Shown: positions 18,157 to 26,823 of the stretch, piece after piece
How positions within the stretch are numbered: position 1 is the stretch's first letter
Layout: each line of letters begins with the position of its first letter
The notes under the pieces: generated by a model
What the model was told of the DNA's origin: nothing
The model's input: only the letters and a program-made list of their open reading frames with translations
The model's database searches: none
Translations under genes and position numbers: made by a program
Source: Mesorhizobium sp.
GTDB lineage: Bacteria; Pseudomonadota; Alphaproteobacteria; Rhizobiales; Rhizobiaceae
Length of the DNA: 64,000 nucleotides
NCBI GenBank assembly: GCA_004020545.1
Contig: SAQE01000002.1
Coordinates: 62,001 to 126,000 of the forward strand
Direction: 5' to 3'

Positions 18157-18318
18157 CAGAAAGCGGATTAGATGATTATAATATAAGACAATGTTGGCCG
18201 ACCAATAAATACGTTTTATCACCTGGGAAAGATTATCATAATTTGACAAGCGGCCGAACCGCCAACGATCTTGCATCCTCCCTACGTGTCTCTGAAATGT
18301 TGGTATTTATCGGAAGCC
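18157..18318. other. AT-rich gap after the T3SS operon
   Basis: The 162 bases contain a markedly AT-rich stretch (about 18170-18250), unlike the GC-rich neighbours. No coding frame continues rhcU here. The stretch may hold the promoter of the following gene; no clear tts box, nod box or terminator was seen. Confidence 0.5.
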
Positions 18319-19131
18319 ATGGCTCGCCAGACCATTTCACCAGTCTACGAGGATTTGCGGCGTTTCGACGCGAACAGGCTGCGCAGACTTGTCAGAACGG
18401 GCGCCTATGAGGGGCATACAGGTGGACTTGCGCGTGGCAAGCTCCAGGTCAATGTCGTGATACTGCCCCGCGCCTTTGCCAGCGATTTTCACCGGTTCTG
18501 CGTCCGCAACCCAAAGGCCTGCTCATTGGTGGGACTAAGTCGCGCCGGCAGTCCGCTGATCCCGGCGCTGGGCGATATCGATATCCGCACCGATGCCCCC
18601 CAGTATAACGTCTATCGCTTCGGGGAACTGACCGGCCAGAGGACGGACATCATCGATCTATGGCAGGATGATTTTGCCGCCTTCGCATTCGGCAGCTCGC
18701 TTACCGTCGAGGCTGCGCTGGCCGAAAAGGGCGTGAAACTCCGTCGCATCGGTTGTGGCAAGGCCTTGCCCAAGTTCCGAACCAGGATCGAGACTTGCCG
18801 CGCCGGACCGTTTGGTGGCCAGATGATCGTCTCCATGCGTCCGGTAAAGTTCTGCGATGTCGACAAGGTTCGAGCACTCACGGCACGCTTCCCGCATGCT
18901 CACGGCTCCCCCATCCATGTCGGAGAGCCTTCGATCATCGGAATATCCGACACGACGGCTCCAGACTGGGGCGATGCGGTCGAACTGGTGGACGGAGAGG
19001 TTCCCGTGTTTTGGGCCAGCAGCGTCACTGCCCAGGATGTCCTCGCTCGCGCAAAACTGGCGATCTCGGTCACGGTGTCGCCGGGGCACATGCTGGTCAC
19101 GGACGTGGACGCACGAGCTCTCCATGGGTGA
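18319..19131 (+). CDS. D-glutamate cyclase-like / DUF1445 family putative hydro-lyase
   Basis: The 270-residue protein matches the DUF1445 (YcsI) family: an opening R-R-L-V-R-T-G-A-Y-E-G-H-T-G-G-L-A-R-G, then Q-V-N-V-V-I-L-P, W-x-D-D-F-A-A-F-x-F-G-S-S-L-T-V-E-A-A-L and S-M-R-P-V. The C-terminal H-G-S-P-I-H-V-G-E-P, D-W-G-D-A-V-E and G-E-V-P-V-F-W-A-S are also present. The mammalian relative is a mitochondrial D-glutamate cyclase; the bacterial substrate is not settled. I prefer ATG 18319 to the TTG 16 codons upstream because family members begin just before the R-R-x-x-R segment. It occupies the place of rhcU but looks functionally unrelated to secretion. Confidence 0.82.
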   Translation: MARQTISPVYEDLRRFDANRLRRLVRTGAYEGHTGGLARGKLQVNVVILPRAFASDFHRFCVRNPKACSLVGLSRAGSPLIPALGDIDIRTDAPQYNVYRFGELTGQRTDIIDLWQDDFAAFAFGSSLTVEAALAEKGVKLRRIGCGKALPKFRTRIETCRAGPFGGQMIVSMRPVKFCDVDKVRALTARFPHAHGSPIHVGEPSIIGISDTTAPDWGDAVELVDGEVPVFWASSVTAQDVLARAKLAISVTVSPGHMLVTDVDARALHG

Positions 19132-19271
19132 CAAGCGTGCCTGATGCGGTCGTGCGGACCGAACGCATCACTGCATGATGTGGGTTGGCTGGACATTGCG
19201 CTCTGCCGTCAAGCAGCGCGCGATGTTGGCGGTTACGCGGGTTTGTCGTCCGGATGGCCGAGCTCGCAAAA

Positions 19272-19520
19272 TCAGCCGCCGAGATATTTCACTGACGGCT
19301 TGGTCGGGTCGGGAACGGGCGTCTTCGCCTCGACGGCGGCGCGGAACGGTTCGGCGCTGTCCTGCGGGATGAAGCCGAGGTGGTCCGCGCCGCTGTTGTC
19401 GACCATCTTCAGCTTGTTATCGGAAATGCCGAAAGAGATCGTGTGGCCGACGCGCGGGGCGGTCAGCGACGCCTCGACCCGACGCACGCAGTCGGCGAAG
19501 GAGAGATACGACCACAGCAT
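19272..19520 (-). pseudogene. C-terminal remnant of an NAD-dependent epimerase / uronate dehydrogenase-like gene
   Basis: The 82 residues read S-Y-L-S-F-A-D-C-V-R-R-V-E-A-S-L-T-A-P-R, then G-H-T-I-S-F-G-I-S-D-N and H-L-G-F-I-P-Q-D-S-A-E-P-F. This is the usual end of uronate dehydrogenase-type short-chain enzymes of about 265 residues. The Rossmann N-terminal two thirds are missing; upstream sequence switches abruptly to a different gene remnant on the opposite strand. It is not expected to be functional. Confidence 0.7.
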
Positions 19521-19530
19521 GCGGCGGTCG

Positions 19531-19689
19531 GCCGGCTCGGGGAAGGACGGCCTGCAGCAGTCGCCGGCAGTGGGCCGGGCGGTGTCGGAGCTGATCGTTC
19601 ACGGCGCCTTCCAGACGCTCGACCTGTCGCCGTTCTGCCATAAGCGCATCCCGCGCAACGAGCCGTTCCTTGAAGAAGCGGTGATCTGA
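19531..19689 (+). pseudogene. C-terminal remnant of a DadA-like FAD-dependent oxidoreductase
   Basis: About 52 codons read G-L-Q-Q-S-P-A-V-G-R-A-V-S-E-L-I, then D-L-S-P-F and a terminal N-E-P-F-L-E-E-A-V-I before TGA. This is the characteristic tail of FAD-dependent amine/glycine-oxidase-like oxidoreductases (about 400 residues). The rest of the gene is missing. The open frame reaches back to 19144, but that part lies antisense to the neighbouring dehydrogenase remnant and has no resemblance to the family. Confidence 0.7.
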
Positions 19690-19690
19690 G

Positions 19691-19752
19691 CTGTGTTGAT
19701 ATTCAGGTGATGCCGGCCTGCGAAGCGCGGCTCGACTGAATCTCAACACACC
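19691..19752. repeat. Palindromic interspersed repeat, complete copy
   Basis: The arms GTGTTGATATTCAG (19693-19706) and CTGAATCTCAACAC (about 19736-19749) are inverted with one mismatch, enclosing a GC-rich centre. The left half recurs at 47465-47487 with one difference, so this is an interspersed element. Lying between the 3' ends of two converging units, it could also act as a bidirectional terminator. Confidence 0.65.
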
Positions 19753-19772
19753 TTGAAACGCCCTTGCGAATT

Positions 19773-22442
19773 TCACTCCGCGGCCTGAACGTGGCGGGCG
19801 TCGATGATCGCCCTTATCTCCGAGCGGCACGAACCGCAGTTGGTGCCGGCGCGCAGCGTCGAGCCGATCGCTTCGAGGCTGTCGCATCCCGCGGCGACCG
19901 CCGAAGCGAGCTGGTTGACGCCGACATGGAAGCACGCGCACACGACCCGGCCGATGGCAGGCATGGGCACAGGTGAGCGCCCCGACAACAGCGCGTGGCG
20001 ATCGGCGGCCGAGAGCGGCTGGCGCGTGGCCAAGAGCGACACCAGCCAATCCCGCATCGGCAACTGGTCCGGAGCGGCGACCAGCAAGGCCTCGGCCATG
20101 GCGCCGCTTTCGTCGATGGCCGCGGCACGATAGGCGAGGCCACGGCGGTCGGTGTATTCCAGAAGCTGGTCCTGTCGTTGGACGCCGAGCAGCTTACGCG
20201 CCAGAAGAATGCCCTGGTCCGGCGGCTCGGTTCCGGTGAGTTCGTAGACCCAGCCGCCCTCGACCGCGTACCGGCTCCAGTGGACGAAGCCTGTCGGCCG
20301 CAGATCGCGCCGCGTGATCAGCATGCCGGCCCAGCCGGTATTTTCGCGCACGATTCTCGCCGGCACATGCTTGAGCTCCGGCTGGCCGGAGTGCGGATCG
20401 GTGATCGGTGACGACAACAGGCCGGCCGCGGCCCTGGCCGCGAACTGGCCGCTCCAATGCATGGGCATGAAGGCCTGGCCGCGCCGCTGCGCGTCGGCCA
20501 CGCGCACCCTCGCGCGGACAAAGCCGAAGCGCGTCGACAGATGGGCGAGGTCGCCCTCCTTGAGGTGATGCGCGGCCGCATCCGCCGGATTGAGATCGAC
20601 CGCGGGCTCCGGCGCGTTCGCCATCAGGCGAGGCACGTTTCCGGTGCGCGTCATGGTGTGCCACTGGTCGCGCAGCCTGCCAGTGTTCAAGGCGAGCGGA
20701 TAGTCCGCATCGACTGTGAAAGCCGTTGCCTCCTGCCGCACCGGCACAAACCGCGCACGGCCGTCGGGTGTAGCGAAGCGGCCGTCGGCGAACAATCTTG
20801 CCTGCTCCTCGTTCCGCTCCCGTGCGGGCCAGTGGCATGGCGCGAAGGCGGCGTAGTCCGCGTCGCCGAGGTCAGCGAGGCCGCCGAGATCGAACAGGCG
20901 CTCGCCATCGTTTTCGAAGGCCGAGAGCGCGGCGTGCTCGCGGAAGATTTCGGCCGGCGCTTGGTAGGCGAAGGCATCGCCGAAGCCCATGCGTTCGGCT
21001 ACATCGCAGATGATGCGCCAGTCGGCTTTCGCTTCGCCCGGTAGCGGCAGGAACGGCCGCTGACGCGAGAGGCGCCGCTCCGAATTGGTGACCGTGCCGT
21101 CCTTCTCGCCCCAGGCTGTGGCCGGCAGCAGCACGTCGGCATAGCGCGTGGTGTCGGTGCGGGTCACATCCGAGACAGCGACGAAATCGCATTTGGACAA
21201 AGCGGCGCGCACGCGAGACGCGTCTGGCATGGAGACCGCGGGATTGGTGCCCATGATCCACAGCGCCTTGATGCGGCCATCGGCAACCGCTTGGAACATG
21301 TCCACGGCCTTCAGGCCGGCGCGGCGCGCAACGTTGGGCGCATTCCAGAAGCGGGAGACCCGGTCGATGTTGGTCTCATCCGCGAAGTCCATATGCGCGG
21401 CAAGCTGGTTTGCCAGGCCTCCCACCTCGCGGCCGCCCATGGCGTTCGGCTGCCCGGTGACCGAGAACGGCCCCATGCCGGGCTTGCCGATGCGGCCGGT
21501 GGCGAGATGGCAGTTGATGATGGCGTTGACCTTGTCGGTTCCATGCGCCGACTGGTTGACGCCCTGACTATAGACGGTGACCGTCTGCTCGATGCTGGCG
21601 AAGAGGTCATAGAAGGCCTGGACATCGGCTGCCGCCAGCCCGCAACCTTTCGCGACACGCGCGATCGACGGCGCATCGGCGCCGGCCAAAGCGGCCGCGG
21701 CGTCGAAGCCGGACGTGCTCTCGCGGATGAAATCGGCATCGATCTTTCCGGCTTGCACCAGATGCGCGAGCAGCCCGTTGAACAGAAGCACGTCCGTGCC
21801 CGGGTCGAGCGCCAGATGCAGCTCGCATTCGTCGGCCGTGGCCGTGCGGCGAGGATCGATGACGACGATCCTCGTTCCACGCTCCCTGCGCGCCGCGAGC
21901 ATGCGCTGGTAGAGCACGGGATGGCACCATGCGGTGTTGGAGCCGGTGAGCACGATGAGATCGGCGCGCTCGAAATCCTCATAGACGCCGGGGACGATGT
22001 CCTCGCCGAAGGCGCGGCGGTGGCCGGCGACGGACGACGCCATGCAGAGCCGCGAATTGGTGTCGATATTGGCCGAGCCGATGAAGCCCTTCATCAGCTT
22101 GTTGGCGACGTAGTAATCCTCGGTGAGCAACTGGCCGGAGACATAGAAGGCGACCGAGTCCGGTCCGTGTTCGGCAATCGCCTGCGAGAATTTCGCAGCC
22201 ACCAGGCCGAGCGCTTCGTCCCAGCCAGCCTGTTTGCCGCTGATTTCCGGCTGAAGCAGACGGCCCTCCAGACCAAGCGTCTCGCCGAGCGCGGCGCCCT
22301 TCGAGCAGAGCCGGCCGAAATTGGCCGGGTGCTCGGGATCGCCGCGGACGGTTGTCTTGCCGTCCGCGGCGATCTTGGCCAGCACGCCGCATCCCACCCC
22401 GCAATAGGGGCAGGCGGTCCTCACCTCGCGTGCTTCTTCCAT
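19773..22442 (-). CDS. nasA: Assimilatory nitrate reductase catalytic subunit
   Basis: The 889-residue molybdopterin enzyme reduces nitrate to nitrite in the cytoplasm. The N-terminal 4Fe-4S ligands are C11, C14, C18 and C46 (C-P-Y-C-G-V-G-C, then L-C-S-K-G). The molybdopterin oxidoreductase core and the dinucleotide-binding domain (L-N-T-G-R-L-R-D-Q-W-H-T-M-T-R-T-G) follow. A C-terminal BFD-like 2Fe-2S domain (C-A-C-F-H-V, then T-N-C-G-S-C) is typical of the NasA/NasC branch. The gene starts three bases after nirD and is last in the narK-nirB-nirD-nasA unit. Confidence 0.96.
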   Translation of the reverse strand: MEEAREVRTACPYCGVGCGVLAKIAADGKTTVRGDPEHPANFGRLCSKGAALGETLGLEGRLLQPEISGKQAGWDEALGLVAAKFSQAIAEHGPDSVAFYVSGQLLTEDYYVANKLMKGFIGSANIDTNSRLCMASSVAGHRRAFGEDIVPGVYEDFERADLIVLTGSNTAWCHPVLYQRMLAARRERGTRIVVIDPRRTATADECELHLALDPGTDVLLFNGLLAHLVQAGKIDADFIRESTSGFDAAAALAGADAPSIARVAKGCGLAAADVQAFYDLFASIEQTVTVYSQGVNQSAHGTDKVNAIINCHLATGRIGKPGMGPFSVTGQPNAMGGREVGGLANQLAAHMDFADETNIDRVSRFWNAPNVARRAGLKAVDMFQAVADGRIKALWIMGTNPAVSMPDASRVRAALSKCDFVAVSDVTRTDTTRYADVLLPATAWGEKDGTVTNSERRLSRQRPFLPLPGEAKADWRIICDVAERMGFGDAFAYQAPAEIFREHAALSAFENDGERLFDLGGLADLGDADYAAFAPCHWPARERNEEQARLFADGRFATPDGRARFVPVRQEATAFTVDADYPLALNTGRLRDQWHTMTRTGNVPRLMANAPEPAVDLNPADAAAHHLKEGDLAHLSTRFGFVRARVRVADAQRRGQAFMPMHWSGQFAARAAAGLLSSPITDPHSGQPELKHVPARIVRENTGWAGMLITRRDLRPTGFVHWSRYAVEGGWVYELTGTEPPDQGILLARKLLGVQRQDQLLEYTDRRGLAYRAAAIDESGAMAEALLVAAPDQLPMRDWLVSLLATRQPLSAADRHALLSGRSPVPMPAIGRVVCACFHVGVNQLASAVAAGCDSLEAIGSTLRAGTNCGSCRSEIRAIIDARHVQAAE

Positions 22443-22445
22443 GCC

Positions 22446-22775
22446 TCAGGCCGCTTTCGAGGCCAGCGCTTCGAGCGCGATGAAGAGCCGTTCGCCTTCG
22501 ACCTTTACCGGGATCGTCCGCACCGAGCCTTCGTCGGCGCCGAGCGCCTTGCCCGTCTCCAGCGAGATCACCCAATTGTGCAGCGGACAGGTCACCGCCG
22601 CGCCGTGGACGATGCCCTGGCTCAGCGGTCCGCCCTTGTGCGGGCAGTGGTCCTCGATGGCGAAGACCTGGTCGTCGGCCGTGCGGAAGACAGCGATCTT
22701 GCCTTGCGGGGTGGCCACGCAGCGCGCGCCGCGCGGCGGAATGTCGGCGATGGAGCCGATTGCGATCCAGTTCAT
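22446..22775 (-). CDS. nirD: Nitrite reductase (NADH) small subunit, Rieske-like
   Basis: The 109-residue NirD-type protein keeps a Rieske-like fold with H-C-P-H-K-G-G-P-L-S-Q-G and C-P-L-H-N-W at about residues 42-70, so both Cys-x-His pairs appear present, unlike in some NirD proteins. It partners NirB in reducing nitrite to ammonium. It sits directly upstream of nasA but is separated from nirB by a 214-base gap filled by a large palindrome. Confidence 0.94.
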   Translation of the reverse strand: MNWIAIGSIADIPPRGARCVATPQGKIAVFRTADDQVFAIEDHCPHKGGPLSQGIVHGAAVTCPLHNWVISLETGKALGADEGSVRTIPVKVEGERLFIALEALASKAA

Positions 22776-22803
22776 TGGGATGCCCCATTTGCTTGATGGG
22801 GGA

Positions 22804-22981
22804 GCGCCAAGGCACCCCCTTCTGTCCTGCCGGACATCTCCCCCTCAAGGGGGGAGATTGGCAGCTTCGGACTTACCGCCCATTCTGCAATACTGGTGAT
22901 TTGCGAAGGCCGCAGTGATGGCTGATCTCCCCCCTTGAGGGGGAGATGGCCGGCAGGCCAGAGGGGGGTGCCTGGCGCAAA
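22804..22981. repeat. Large imperfect palindrome (RIME-like intergenic element) between nirB and nirD
   Basis: Two arms of about 55 bases are inverted copies. The left (22804-22860) contains GGCACCCCC, CCTGCCGG and ATCTCCCCCTCAAGGGGGGA. The right (about 22922-22981) contains TCTCCCCCCTTGAGGGGGA, CCGGCAGG and GGGGGGTGCC. Each arm has its own inner CTCCCCC/GGGGGAG hairpin, giving a double-palindrome mosaic. This recalls rhizobial intergenic mosaic elements, but I cannot confirm the family. Confidence 0.8.
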
Positions 22982-22989
22982 CATCTCCA

Positions 22990-25440
22990 TCACTCGGCCG
23001 CCTCCGCGAACCCTACCGACGCCATCGGCCGGAACTCATGCTTGTCCTTGCCGGAGACGCGTTCGGACCAGGGATCGACCTGCGCGAATTTCTGGCTGAA
23101 GACGAAGCGCTCGAAATAGGTGCGGCGCTTCTCGACGTCATCCAGGATCTGCCTTCTGATCTCGGCAGTGCCGATGCGCTTGACCCATTTGTAGATGCGC
23201 TCCAGGTAGCGGGCCTGCTCGCGATACATTTGGACGAGCGCCACGATCACCTCCAGCGCTTCATCCTCGGTCTTCACCAGGCCGAGCACTTCGGTGCCCT
23301 TGATGTCGAGGCCGGCAGCGCCCGCGAAGTGGATCTCGTAGCCAGAGTCGACGCAGACCACGCCGACATCCTTGCAGGTCGCTTCGGCGCAGTTGCGCGG
23401 GCATCCCGACACCGCCATCTTCACCTTGGCCGGCGTCCAGGAGCCCCACATGAACTTCTCGATGCGGATGCCGAGACCAGTCGAATCCTGCGTGCCGAAC
23501 CGGCACCAGTCGGAGCCGACGCAGGTCTTCACCGTGCGCAATCCCTTGGCATAGGCATGACCGGAGACGAAGCCGGCCTTGCCGAGATCGGCCCACACCG
23601 CCGGCAGATCCTCCTTGCGGATGCCCAGCATGTCGATGCGCTGGCCGCCGGTCACCTTCACGGTCGGGATGCGGAACTTGTCGACCACGTCGGCGATGGC
23701 GCGCAATTCGCCGGCGCTGGTCACCCCGCCCCACATGCGCGGCACGACCGAATAGGTGCCGTCCTTCTGGATGTTGGCATGCACACGCTCGTTGATGAAC
23801 CGCGACTGATAGTCGTCGGCATATTGGTCCGGCCAGTCGCAGACGAGATAATAGTTCAGCGCCGGCCGGCACTTGGCGCAGCCGCAGGAGGTCTTCCATT
23901 CGAGCTCCTGCATGACGGCGGGTATAGTCTTCAGGCCCTTCGCCTTGATCAGGCGGCGCACGTCGTCGTGGCCGAGGCTCGTGCAGCCGCACATGGGCTG
24001 CACCGCCGCCGGGTTGTAGGTATCGCCGAGCGTGAGCTTCAGGAGTTGCTCGACGAGACCCGTGCACGATCCGCACGAGGCCGAGGCCTTGGTGTGGGCG
24101 CGCACATCGTCGAGCCCGGTCAGCCCCTTGCCCGTGATCGCGCCGGTGATCTTGCCCTTGCAGACGCCGTTGCAGCCGCAGATTTCCGCATCATCCGCCA
24201 GTGCCGCAACGGCCGCCAAAGGGTCCGAGGAGGTGCCTCCCTGGAACGCCTGTCCGAAGATCAGCGTGTCGCGCATCTCCGAGATGTCGGTCGCTTTCTT
24301 CTTGAGGTCGTTGAACCAGGCGCCGTCGGCCGTCTCGCCAAACAGCACCGTGCCGATGATGCGGTTGTCCTGCAGCACCACGCGCTTGTAGATGCCCGCT
24401 GATGCGTCGCGCAGGATGATCTCCTCGCGGTCGTCGCCGTCGGCGAAATCGCCCAGCGAATAGAGGTCGATGCCGGTGACCTTGAGCTTGGTCGGCGTGT
24501 CGGAGTGGACGAAGCGCCTGTCCTCGCTATCCGCCAGCCTGGCTGCCGCCACCCGTGCCATCTCGTAGAGAGGAGCGACGAGCCCATAGACATGGCCGCC
24601 GACTTCCGCGCATTCGCCGAGCGCCATGATGGCGGGATCGGAGGTCTGCATGCGGTCGTCGACGACGATGCCGCGATTGACCTCCAGCCCTGCCTCCTTG
24701 GCGAGCGCGATGCTCGGGCGGATGCCGACCGCCATCACCACCAGCGTTGCCGGGATGACCGTGCCATCCATGAGCTCGACGCCCTCGACCTTGCCATTGC
24801 CGAAAATGGCCTTGGTGTTGGCCTTGGGCATGACCTTGATGCCGCGCGCTTCGACGGCTTTCTGCAACAGGTAGCCGGCAGCCGGGTCGAGCTGGCGCTC
24901 CATCAGCGTCGGCATGACGTGGAGCACGGTGACATCCATGCCGCGCTCCTTCAGCCCGGCCGCGGCTTCGAGGCCGAGCAGGCCGCCGCCGATGACGATC
25001 GCCTTGGCGCGCGACTGCGCGGCGAGCAGCATGGCGTTGACGTCGTCGAGGTCGCGATAGGTCAACACGCCGGGCAAGTCCTTGCCTGGCACCGGGATGA
25101 TGAAGGGAACCGAGCCCGTGGCGATGACGAGTTGATCGTAGCTCTCGGTCACGCCGTGGTCCGAGGTGACGGTCCTGGCTTCCCTGTCGATGGCGACGAT
25201 CTTGTGGCCCTTGTAGAGGGTGATGCCGTGCTTGATGTACCAGCCGTCGCCGTGGATGACGATCTCCTCGAACGCCTTCTCGCCCGAAAGCACTGGCGAC
25301 AGCATGATGCGGTCGTAGTTCACGCGCGGCTCGGCGTTGAAGATGGTGACGCTGTAGCGGTCGGGTGCTGCCTCCAGCAGGTGCTCGAGCATCCTGCCGG
25401 GCGCCATGCCGTTGCCGATGATGACGAGTTTTTCGCTCAT
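22990..25440 (-). CDS. nirB: Nitrite reductase (NADH) large subunit
   Basis: The 816-residue cytoplasmic siroheme enzyme reduces nitrite to ammonium. Domains in order: an FAD/NAD(P)H oxidoreductase N-terminus (I-I-G-N-G-M-A, then a second dinucleotide site V-I-G-G-G-L-L-G-L-E-A), a BFD-like 2Fe-2S domain (C-G-C-N-G-V-C, then C-G-S-C) near residue 420, a ferredoxin-like nitrite/sulfite reductase half-domain, and the siroheme/4Fe-4S site C-V-G-S-D-W-C-R-F-G with C-P-R-N-C. The length is normal. It lies 17 bases after the NarK-like transporter gene. Confidence 0.96.
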   Translation of the reverse strand: MSEKLVIIGNGMAPGRMLEHLLEAAPDRYSVTIFNAEPRVNYDRIMLSPVLSGEKAFEEIVIHGDGWYIKHGITLYKGHKIVAIDREARTVTSDHGVTESYDQLVIATGSVPFIIPVPGKDLPGVLTYRDLDDVNAMLLAAQSRAKAIVIGGGLLGLEAAAGLKERGMDVTVLHVMPTLMERQLDPAAGYLLQKAVEARGIKVMPKANTKAIFGNGKVEGVELMDGTVIPATLVVMAVGIRPSIALAKEAGLEVNRGIVVDDRMQTSDPAIMALGECAEVGGHVYGLVAPLYEMARVAAARLADSEDRRFVHSDTPTKLKVTGIDLYSLGDFADGDDREEIILRDASAGIYKRVVLQDNRIIGTVLFGETADGAWFNDLKKKATDISEMRDTLIFGQAFQGGTSSDPLAAVAALADDAEICGCNGVCKGKITGAITGKGLTGLDDVRAHTKASASCGSCTGLVEQLLKLTLGDTYNPAAVQPMCGCTSLGHDDVRRLIKAKGLKTIPAVMQELEWKTSCGCAKCRPALNYYLVCDWPDQYADDYQSRFINERVHANIQKDGTYSVVPRMWGGVTSAGELRAIADVVDKFRIPTVKVTGGQRIDMLGIRKEDLPAVWADLGKAGFVSGHAYAKGLRTVKTCVGSDWCRFGTQDSTGLGIRIEKFMWGSWTPAKVKMAVSGCPRNCAEATCKDVGVVCVDSGYEIHFAGAAGLDIKGTEVLGLVKTEDEALEVIVALVQMYREQARYLERIYKWVKRIGTAEIRRQILDDVEKRRTYFERFVFSQKFAQVDPWSERVSGKDKHEFRPMASVGFAEAAE

Positions 25441-25457
25441 GTCCGGTCAGCTCCGAT

Positions 25458-26759
25458 CTATTCGGCGGCGTAGGAAAGGGGCGCGGTCCCGGCGGCGGCA
25501 GCGCGCTCCATCTGGCGGATGGTGACGTGCATCCAGACCAGGCACGAGACCACGATGAGGAAGAGCAGCATGAAGCAGCTCGACCAGACGCCGGTGAGGT
25601 CGTTCAGCGCGCCGAAGGCGATCGGCAGGATGAAGCCGCCGAGACCGCCGATCATGCCCACCACGCCGCCGACCGCGCCGACGCTCTGCGGATAGTAGAC
25701 CGGGATGTGCTTGTAGACGGCGGCCTTGCCGAGACTCATGAAGAAGCCGAGCACGAAGGCGACGGCGATGAAGGCGAGCGGGCCGATCTCGAAATGGAAC
25801 GGAATCGGCCCGCTGATGCCGCGCACGACATAATCTGCCGAGGGGAGAGACAGAACGAGGGTCGCGACGGCACAGACCGTGAAGGTTGAGTAGAGCACGG
25901 TACGGGCGCCGATGCGGTCGGAAAGCACGCCGCCATAGGCGCGGAAGATGCTCGCGGGGATCGAGTAGGCGGCGCCAATCATGCCGGCGGTGGCGATGCC
26001 GAAACCGTAGACGCCAATGAGGTAGCGCGGCAGCCAGAGCGACAGCGCCACGAACGCGCCGAAGGAGAAGAAGTAGTAGAAGGCGAAGCGCCAGACCTGC
26101 AGGTTCTTCAGCGGCGCGAATTCCTGCCAGAAGCTTCTCGCCGGCGCTGCCTTGCCGGCGCGGCGCTCGCGGATGACCGGATCGTCGCTGGTGTTTAACC
26201 AGAACGCGACGGCCATGACGACCAACGCGGCCGCCCAGATCAGCGCGACCGACTGCCAGCCCCAGGAAAGGAGCACGAACGGCGCCAGGAACTTGGTGAC
26301 CGCGGCGCCGACATTGCCGACACCAAAGATGCCGAGCGCGGTGCCCTGTTTGCCTGCCGGGAAGAAGCGCGAGACATAGGCGACGCCGACGGCGAAGGAG
26401 CCGCCTGCAAGCCCGACGCCGAGGGCCGCGATCAGCATCTGCTCGTAGGTATGCGCAAAGCTAAGCAGGAAGGTCGCGACCGCCGCCGCGAGCATGGTCA
26501 TGGTGTAAACCAGACGTCCGCCGTAGCGGTCGGTCCAGACGCCGAGCACGATGCGCACGAGCGAGCCGGTGAGAATCGGCGTGCCGACCAGCAGGCCGAA
26601 CTCGGTCTCGTTCAGGCCGAGCTCCTGCTTTATGCGCACGCCGATGATGGAAAAGATCGTCCACACCGCGAAGCAGACGGTGAAGGCGATGGTGGACATG
26701 ACGAGCGCCTGCCGGGGAGCACTGTCCTGGCTAGGCGCGGCTGGGAGATTTGCGGTCAT
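25458..26759 (-). CDS. narK: NarK/NasA-type nitrate/nitrite transporter (MFS)
   Basis: The 433-residue protein has twelve predicted membrane helices and nitrate-nitrite porter features: G-x-L-x-G-x-x-x-R-x-x-x-G-x-x-x-D-R-Y-G-G-R near residues 55-80, G-N-V-G-A-A-V in the middle and G-x-x-G-M-I-G-G-L-G-G-F in helix 11. Its position between the nitrate/nitrite leader and nirB supports nitrate or nitrite transport. It may duplicate the NrtABC importer or export nitrite. Confidence 0.92.
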   Translation of the reverse strand: MTANLPAAPSQDSAPRQALVMSTIAFTVCFAVWTIFSIIGVRIKQELGLNETEFGLLVGTPILTGSLVRIVLGVWTDRYGGRLVYTMTMLAAAVATFLLSFAHTYEQMLIAALGVGLAGGSFAVGVAYVSRFFPAGKQGTALGIFGVGNVGAAVTKFLAPFVLLSWGWQSVALIWAAALVVMAVAFWLNTSDDPVIRERRAGKAAPARSFWQEFAPLKNLQVWRFAFYYFFSFGAFVALSLWLPRYLIGVYGFGIATAGMIGAAYSIPASIFRAYGGVLSDRIGARTVLYSTFTVCAVATLVLSLPSADYVVRGISGPIPFHFEIGPLAFIAVAFVLGFFMSLGKAAVYKHIPVYYPQSVGAVGGVVGMIGGLGGFILPIAFGALNDLTGVWSSCFMLLFLIVVSCLVWMHVTIRQMERAAAAGTAPLSYAAE

Positions 26760-26823
26760 CTTGGGCTCCGGTTTGCGGCGTGGGAGGCACCGCGTGTTGT
26801 GTTGGTCAGAGGCGCGGCATCGG

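Noticed and set aside
19144-19689. A 181-codon plus-strand open frame
   Set aside because: Only its last 52 codons resemble a protein family; the rest is antisense to a dehydrogenase remnant, so it is a fusion across a deletion scar.
21291-22796. A 501-codon plus-strand open frame opposite nasA and nirD
   Set aside because: It is a shadow of two well-conserved genes.
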